NCBI GenBank assembly: GCA_031628995.1
Contig: JAVLUO010000015.1
Location: 1 to 34,193 of the forward strand
DNA length: 34,193 nt
Origin: Bacillota bacterium LX-D
Lineage (GTDB): Bacteria; Bacillota; DUOV01; Zhaonellaceae
Reading direction: 5' to 3'
This document shows, in pieces, positions 30,166 through 34,193 of this stretch. Both the position numbers and the translations under genes were made by a program. Within the stretch, counting starts at the first letter, position 1. Every line of letters starts with the position of its first letter. Under the pieces are notes generated by a model that was not told the DNA's origin, searched no databases, and saw nothing but the letters and a program-made list of their open reading frames with translations.

Positions 30166-30855
30166 ATGGCTATCTATGCTTTAGCAGATCTTCACCTTTC
30201 CTTTTCTCAAGATAAACCTATGAATATTTTTGGAGAAAAATGGCAAAAACATTATGAAAAAATTAAAGCTAATTGGCAAGAATCTGTACAGGAAAACGAT
30301 ACTGTTTTACTTTGTGGAGACCATTCTTGGGGTTTAAAATTAGAAGAAGCTATTCCGGATCTAAGGTTTATAGGAATGCTTCCAGGACATAAAATTTTGA
30401 TTAAAGGCAATCATGATCTATGGTGGCAAAGCCTCAAAAAAATGAAGGAGGTTATGCCGAGAAATATTTCAATCCTACAAAATATACACCTTGAAGTAGA
30501 AAATTATTATATTTGTGGAACTAGGGGATGGACTTGCCCTAACGACGATAATTTTAGTTCTCATGATTTAAAAATCTATGAGAGAGAATTATTAAGGCTG
30601 AAGAATTCTCTTCTTTCGGCTAAAAAAGCGGGGAATAAAGATATAATAGTAATGCTTCATTATCCACCTTTTAACAATCATCAGGAGCCTTCTGGATTCG
30701 TTAAATTAATGGAAGAATTTGAAGTAAAAATTTGTGTTTATGGACATTTACATAGTGACGCTCAGAAATATGCATTTAATGGCACTTGGAACCATATGGA
30801 CTTTAAGTTAGTTTCCTGTGATTATGTTAATTTTAAGCCTGTTAAATTAGCATAA
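30166..30855 (+). CDS. Metallophosphoesterase
   Basis: A 229-aa calcineurin-like phosphoesterase. The five metal motifs are all visible: ALADLHLSF (Asp8, His10), LLCGDHSW, IKGNHDLWW, MLHYPPF and YGHLHSD. It is soluble, with no signal peptide, so it should act in the cytoplasm on a phosphodiester or phosphomonoester; the specific substrate is unknown. The ATG follows GGAGGATATAG. It follows the MocR-type gene in the same direction (88 bases) and is convergent with the rhomboid gene with seven bases between stops. Confidence 0.9.
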   Translation: MAIYALADLHLSFSQDKPMNIFGEKWQKHYEKIKANWQESVQENDTVLLCGDHSWGLKLEEAIPDLRFIGMLPGHKILIKGNHDLWWQSLKKMKEVMPRNISILQNIHLEVENYYICGTRGWTCPNDDNFSSHDLKIYERELLRLKNSLLSAKKAGNKDIIVMLHYPPFNNHQEPSGFVKLMEEFEVKICVYGHLHSDAQKYAFNGTWNHMDFKLVSCDYVNFKPVKLA

Positions 30856-30862
30856 AAGTTAA

Positions 30863-31561
30863 TTAATTATGCAGGTAAGAATTAAAGTGTCTAGCTTTTA
30901 ATACTTTAATTAAAATAACTCCTGCTAGAAAACCGCCAATATGTGCCCACCAAGCAACAATTTGAGCAGCTTCATTAACTCTAAATACTGACAAGCCGTT
31001 AATTAATTGTAAAATAAACCATAAGAACAAAAAATAGATGGCTTTTACTTGGATAATTGTAATAAAAATGAAAATTGGCACAAGGGTTAAAATTTTAGAA
31101 TGAGGAAAAACAATAAAATACGCTCCTAAAACACCAGCAATAGCACCGCTAGCTCCAATTAATGGAGATTGAGATAAAGGGTTGGCAAAAATATGTGCTA
31201 TGCTCCCCGCGGCCCCGCAGACTAGGTAAAATAGTAAATATTTAAAATGACCAAGCCTATCTTCTACATTATCTCCAAAAACCCACAGGTAAAGCATATT
31301 TCCACCTAGATGCAGCAGGCTGCCGTGAATGAAAATAGAGGTTATTAAAGGTAAAAATGGTTGCCAATTGCCTGCTAGTATTTGGAACGGTGAAAAATGA
31401 GTTATTGCGCTAGGAATAACTCCATAGGTTTGAAAGTACGTTTCAAGTACAGTTTCTGGCAACATAGTTTGTCTAATAAAAACATAGATATTTATCAGGA
31501 TTAAAAAATAGTTTACAAAAGGCAAAGTTCGTGGTCTTACACTATCACGTAAAGGAATCAA
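30863..31561 (-). CDS. Rhomboid family intramembrane serine protease
   Basis: A 232-aa membrane protease with about six to seven membrane segments. The catalytic serine is Ser139 in LIGASGAIAGVLGAYF, and the histidine is His207 in WWAHIGGFLAG. The HLGGNMLYLWVFGDNVED segment (residues 84-101) is the conserved HxxxN region. The start is TTG at 31561 with AAAGGGG upstream on the minus strand. It cleaves membrane-anchored substrates in the bilayer; its targets are unknown. It is divergent from the aminotransferase gene. Confidence 0.92.
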   Translation of the reverse strand: MIPLRDSVRPRTLPFVNYFLILINIYVFIRQTMLPETVLETYFQTYGVIPSAITHFSPFQILAGNWQPFLPLITSIFIHGSLLHLGGNMLYLWVFGDNVEDRLGHFKYLLFYLVCGAAGSIAHIFANPLSQSPLIGASGAIAGVLGAYFIVFPHSKILTLVPIFIFITIIQVKAIYFLFLWFILQLINGLSVFRVNEAAQIVAWWAHIGGFLAGVILIKVLKARHFNSYLHN

Positions 31562-31743
31562 ATTTTCAGCCCCTTTAATAATAAAGTAAAAGATAATATT
31601 CTAGGTTATGTAATCCTCTTTAGATTTATGTTACTTTTATTTTATTCCTTTAAATTATAAAATACCAATTAATCTTACTCAATGATTATTTTATTAGGCT
31701 ATAATATTATTGGAAGAATATGCAAAGTTCGGAGGGGAGTATT

Positions 31744-33132
31744 TTGTCTAACTTATATACTATTGAAAAGGCCTTAGAATTATCCCGCCAGGAAATTAGG
31801 GACATGTATAAAGAATATGTTAATCCTGGTTTAGCCACTATGCTTTCTCTTTTAAATTTTGATAAAAAGTTTGTTAAAGCGGAAGGTACTAAAGTCTGGG
31901 ATAATGAGGGCAATGTTTATTTAGACTTTTTAGGAGGTTATGGTGCCTTAAATTTCGGGCATAACCGTACGGAAATAATAGAGGCTGTGGAAATAGTCGA
32001 GAAGTTGCCTAATATATTACAAGCTTCTTTAAGTACCCTTGCAGCTGTGTTAGCTTATAATTTAGCCCAACTAACCCCAGGAGAACTAAAACGTTCGTTT
32101 TTTGGTAACAGTGGTGCAGAAGTTGTTGAAGGTGCTTTAAAGCTGGCTCGTGCAGCGACAAAAAGAAGCAAATTTGTTTATTGTAAAGGATCTTTTCATG
32201 GTAAATCTTTCGGAGCATTATCCGTAACGGGAAGAGAAAAATATCAAAAATGTTTTCAGCCCCTTTTACCCGATTGTAATGCTGTACCTTATGGAGACCT
32301 TACTGCTTTGGAAAAGATACTAAGAAATAAAGATGTAGCAGCATTTATTGTTGAACCTATTCAAGGTGAAGGAGGAATAATAATACCTCCTAAAGGATAT
32401 TTGCAAAGGGCTAAAGAACTTTGCAAAGCATCTGAAACATTGCTTATTGTAGATGAGATTCAAACGGGCTTTGGCCGGACTGGTAATAATTTTGCTTGCG
32501 AATTAGAGCATGTGGAGCCGGATATTCTATGTTTGGCAAAATCTTTAGGAGGAGGCATTATGCCTATTGGGGCATATATAACCACTGAAAGGGTTTGGGA
32601 TTCAGCCTACAATGGATTGGATAAAGCATTATTACATACTTCCACTTTTGGGGGTAATGCTAGAGCTGCAGCAGCGGGAATTGCGGCATGTAATTTACTA
32701 GTCAAGGATAATTTGGCACAACAGGCAAAGGAGAAAGGGGATTATTTGCTAGAAAAACTTAGTGTTTTTCAGAATAAATACCAATTAGTTAAAGCAATTA
32801 GGGGTAGGGGATTAATGATTGGCATTGAATTTGAAAAACAAGTAAATGGTGTAGTAAATAAAATTACTGGTGGTATGGTTAATAAATTATCAGAAGAATA
32901 TCTAGCATCCTTAATTGCAGGAGAATTGCAAAATAGCTATAGAATCATCACTGCTTATACCTTAAATAATCCAAATGTAATTAGACTTGAACCACCCTTA
33001 ACAGTATCTTATCAAGAATTAGATACTTTAGTTAATGCACTTGAAGATATTTTCAATAAACGCCATGGCTTTTTGGGTACAGCTATTGCCAGTGGAAAAA
33101 CTATTATCAATACTATTTTTCGTAAAAACTAA
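31744..33132 (+). CDS. Class III aminotransferase, putrescine/ornithine aminotransferase-like
   Basis: A 462-aa PLP enzyme of the acetylornithine/GABA/putrescine aminotransferase group. Residues about 55-75 hold YLDFLGGYGALNFGHNR, then FFGNSGAEVVEGALKLAR, IVEPIQGEGGI, LIVDEIQTGFGRTG and the PLP lysine Lys266 in CLAKSLGGG. The long N-terminal extension before the core and the residues around FLGGYG resemble YgjG-type putrescine aminotransferases. TTG at 31744 is chosen because GGAGGGGAG (31731-31739) sits just ahead; ATG 31720 lies only about 15 bases after a TATAAT (31700-31705), too near for a leader. It may work with the MocR-type regulator and the APC permease in diamine use; inferred. Confidence 0.88.
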   Translation: MSNLYTIEKALELSRQEIRDMYKEYVNPGLATMLSLLNFDKKFVKAEGTKVWDNEGNVYLDFLGGYGALNFGHNRTEIIEAVEIVEKLPNILQASLSTLAAVLAYNLAQLTPGELKRSFFGNSGAEVVEGALKLARAATKRSKFVYCKGSFHGKSFGALSVTGREKYQKCFQPLLPDCNAVPYGDLTALEKILRNKDVAAFIVEPIQGEGGIIIPPKGYLQRAKELCKASETLLIVDEIQTGFGRTGNNFACELEHVEPDILCLAKSLGGGIMPIGAYITTERVWDSAYNGLDKALLHTSTFGGNARAAAAGIAACNLLVKDNLAQQAKEKGDYLLEKLSVFQNKYQLVKAIRGRGLMIGIEFEKQVNGVVNKITGGMVNKLSEEYLASLIAGELQNSYRIITAYTLNNPNVIRLEPPLTVSYQELDTLVNALEDIFNKRHGFLGTAIASGKTIINTIFRKN

Positions 33133-33262
33133 ATTACAGCTCCCAATTAATAAATTCTTTAGAATTATCAATACTAAAGTAAAATAAAAGTTGGGAGTGA
33201 GTAATTTATAATGAACCCAAAAACTTGACACAGAATTTTAAAATCTAAGTTATAATGAGATT

Positions 33263-33580
33263 ATGAATAAGAGAAGAGTATTCACACCGGAACAAAAAGC
33301 GAATATCGTCCTCGAACTTTTGAAAGAAAGCAAAACTGTAAACGAGCTCGCCGCTGAGTACGAAATCCACCCTAACCAGCTTAAACGCTGGAAATCGGAA
33401 GCCTTAGAAAAGATGCATCTTGTCTTTGCTAAGGACAGCAATGATACTGAAAAGATAAAGAAAAAACATGAGGAAGAGGTTGAGGTTCTCACTAAGCAAA
33501 TTGGGCAGCTGACTATTGAGGCCAACTGGCTTCAAGTAGAGATTACACAGAACGATCTGATATGGTTGACTGGGGAATAA
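33263..33580 (+). CDS. IS3-family transposase OrfA (helix-turn-helix subunit), altered C-terminus
   Basis: A 105-aa OrfA. It opens MNKRRVFTPEQKANIVLELL, then NELAAEYEIHPNQLKRWKSE (helix-turn-helix), and a leucine-zipper-like coiled coil KIKKKHEEEVEVLTKQIGQL. Normally OrfA ends soon after QIGQLTVE.NWLKKKS; here the frame runs on for 13 residues (LQVEITQNDLIWLTGE), so the terminus differs from the usual. A TTGACA at 33225-33230 and TATAAT at 33251-33256 lie upstream, but with a 20-bp spacer. The partner OrfB is truncated. Confidence 0.8.
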   Translation: MNKRRVFTPEQKANIVLELLKESKTVNELAAEYEIHPNQLKRWKSEALEKMHLVFAKDSNDTEKIKKKHEEEVEVLTKQIGQLTIEANWLQVEITQNDLIWLTGE

Positions 33581-33662
33581 ATCTATCAGCATAAAGTGCC
33601 AGGCTGAACTTCTAACAGTGAACCGTACAGGCCTATACTACAAACCTGTGGGTATTAAGTAA
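33562..33662 (+). pseudogene. IS3-family OrfB N-terminal remnant (frameshifted)
   Basis: ATG 33562 starts MVDWG; after a one-base shift near 33572 the reading continues GNKSISIKCQAELLTVNRTG, then LYYKPVGIK and a stop at 33660. This is the usual OrfB opening (LSI..QCELLG.NRSSLYYKPVG). The DDE catalytic domain is missing. Confidence 0.65.
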
Positions 33663-33807
33663 GCCAATAAGCTGCATTACAATCCAATTCAACATCCCCT
33701 ACCTTCGATGGATTCGTTGGGTGGATTGCCTCACGGATTTATTACATGCTCCCTAGAAGAACTAGCAAACTAATCTTATCGGTAAACAACAAAACAACCA
33801 AACCTTC

Positions 33808-34053
33808 ATGCAACAGATTCGCAGAAGAATTTCAATACTGGAAAGACCTCTTGTGACCGCTCGCGGGGAAGGAAAAAGCTACATCTATGCCAATTTTAAT
33901 CCCAAGTACGCCCAGTATGCCCTTACCATTCTCAGAACCTATTTCAACTTTTGTGTAGCTTACAAGACTAGCAAACGCCTCGCCACCCCTGCTCAACGTC
34001 TGGGTATAACGGAGAAGCAGTTCACCTTAAGGAATATTATCTATTTTCGTTAA
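33808..34053 (+). pseudogene. C-terminal fragment of another transposase
   Basis: An 81-codon frame reads PLVTARGEGKSYIYANFNPK, then YAQYALTILRTYFNFCVAYK and TPAQRLGITEKQFTLRNIIY. It resembles the C-terminal end of a DDE transposase in which a TPAQRLG...T..DI tail closes the catalytic domain. I cannot fix the IS family, and upstream catalytic motifs are lacking. The stretch 33663-33807 between it and orfB shows no recognisable coding sequence. Confidence 0.5.
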
Positions 34054-34059
34054 AGAATC

Positions 34060-34102
34060 AAAGAAGACCGATGAGCTGAAAATGCTTTCGGTCTTCTTTT
34101 TT
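34060..34102 (+). terminator. Rho-independent terminator at the group II intron junction
   Basis: A 12-bp stem AAAGAAGACCGA / TCGGTCTTCTTT (34060-34071, 34088-34099) with further AGC/GCT pairing in the loop, followed by TTT. The intron 5' end follows directly. Confidence 0.88.
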
Positions 34103-34193
34103 GTGCGCCCAGCATGGGCGCTTGCTCGTCGGTGAAAGTCCGATACGGGGGTTGATAGTGCCAACCGTTAGCCTAAGACAAGGGTGTCCATCG
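34103..34193 (+). mobile_element. 5' end of a group II intron (class C type), running off the window
   Basis: From GTGCGCCCAGCATGGGCG at 34103 the sequence shows the bacterial group II intron opening (GTGYG) with the class C hallmarks. These are the GCGCCCAGCATGGGCGC hairpin, GGTGAAAGTCC (34131-34141), a GATAGTGCCAACCGTTAGCC segment, then TAAGACAAGGGTGTCC. Class C introns insert just after the stem of transcription terminators, which is exactly its place here. The maturase/reverse transcriptase gene and the 3' end should lie beyond base 34193. Confidence 0.85.

Larger units (their letters stand above)
33212..33662 (+). mobile_element. Broken IS3-family insertion sequence, left part
   Basis: The sequence beginning TGAACCCAAAAACTTGACAC at 33212 resembles an IS3-type left end. 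It is followed by orfA (33263-33580) and the first residues of a frameshifted orfB (to 33662). The rest of orfB, including the DDE integrase core, is missing, so the element cannot move by itself. A 7-bp inverted repeat, CTCCCAA (33140-33146) / TTGGGAG (33191-33197), lies just outside. Confidence 0.65.

Noticed and set aside
1-34193. CRISPR array, tRNA or rRNA genes
   Set aside because: No regularly spaced repeats were seen, and no tRNA-like cloverleaf or rRNA sequence was recognised on either strand.

Overview
The window looks like a chromosomal segment of a spore-forming Firmicute, probably of class Clostridia. The reasons are a three-subunit GerA-type germinant receptor operon, T-box and lysine riboswitch control, strong AGGAGG-type ribosome binding sites, low GC content and frequent TTG/GTG starts. 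I cannot name the genus. Composition is patchy: about 320-2516 and 4421-8484 look visibly richer in G+C than most of what follows 9600, which fits acquisition in blocks.

Layout. 1-2816: the end of a GyrI-like protein, then a tightly overlapping minus-strand operon (AraC regulator, EamA-type exporter, DUF2000 protein) with its own terminator. It abuts a truncated N-terminus of a conjugation ATPase, apparently a scar of an integrative conjugative element. 3063-4273: an unrecognised 116-aa protein translationally coupled to a CBS-GGDEF protein. 4421-8484: germination operon gerA-gerC-small membrane protein-gerB, with a sigma-G-like promoter. 8742-9840: a GyrI-like protein followed by decayed genes. 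9820-12864: a strong promoter, a tryptophan-specific (UGG) T-box and a trpXYZ-type ABC transporter operon. 13077-14864: a Cache-type chemoreceptor. 14914-15186: two pieces of a recQ pseudogene. 15170-16050: a divergent HxlR regulator / flavin-binding (PNPOx-like) protein pair.

16236-18671: a lysine riboswitch with terminator, then an isochorismatase-family hydrolase and an APC amino-acid/polyamine permease. I regard this as the most interesting unit, because a hydrolase of this family is not a usual member of the lysine regulon. 18837-19733: a structured leader and an ADP-ribosylglycohydrolase. 19754-21156: O6-methylguanine-DNA methyltransferase and, divergently, an SDR resembling the EF-P 5-aminopentanone reductase YmfI. 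21247-21650: remnants of rsgA and of an IS256 transposase. 21870-23816: an unusually long glutamine synthetase. 23888-27459: a four-module sulfur-transfer fusion (CoA-disulfide reductase, rhodanese, TusA, DsrE-like) and an ArsR regulator, now separated by an IS110 remnant. 27564-33132: a family-4-like uracil-DNA glycosylase, a 58-aa small protein, a MocR-type regulator, a metallophosphoesterase, a rhomboid protease and a class III aminotransferase.

The right edge is a mobile-element graveyard: a broken IS3 element, the C-terminal part of another transposase, and a rho-independent terminator followed at once by the 5' end of a group II intron (class C type), which runs out of the window. Recurrent themes are amino-acid/amine sensing and transport (tryptophan, lysine, possibly polyamines), DNA repair enzymes and many insertion scars. 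All functional calls rest on reading motifs by eye; no alignment or folding was run.
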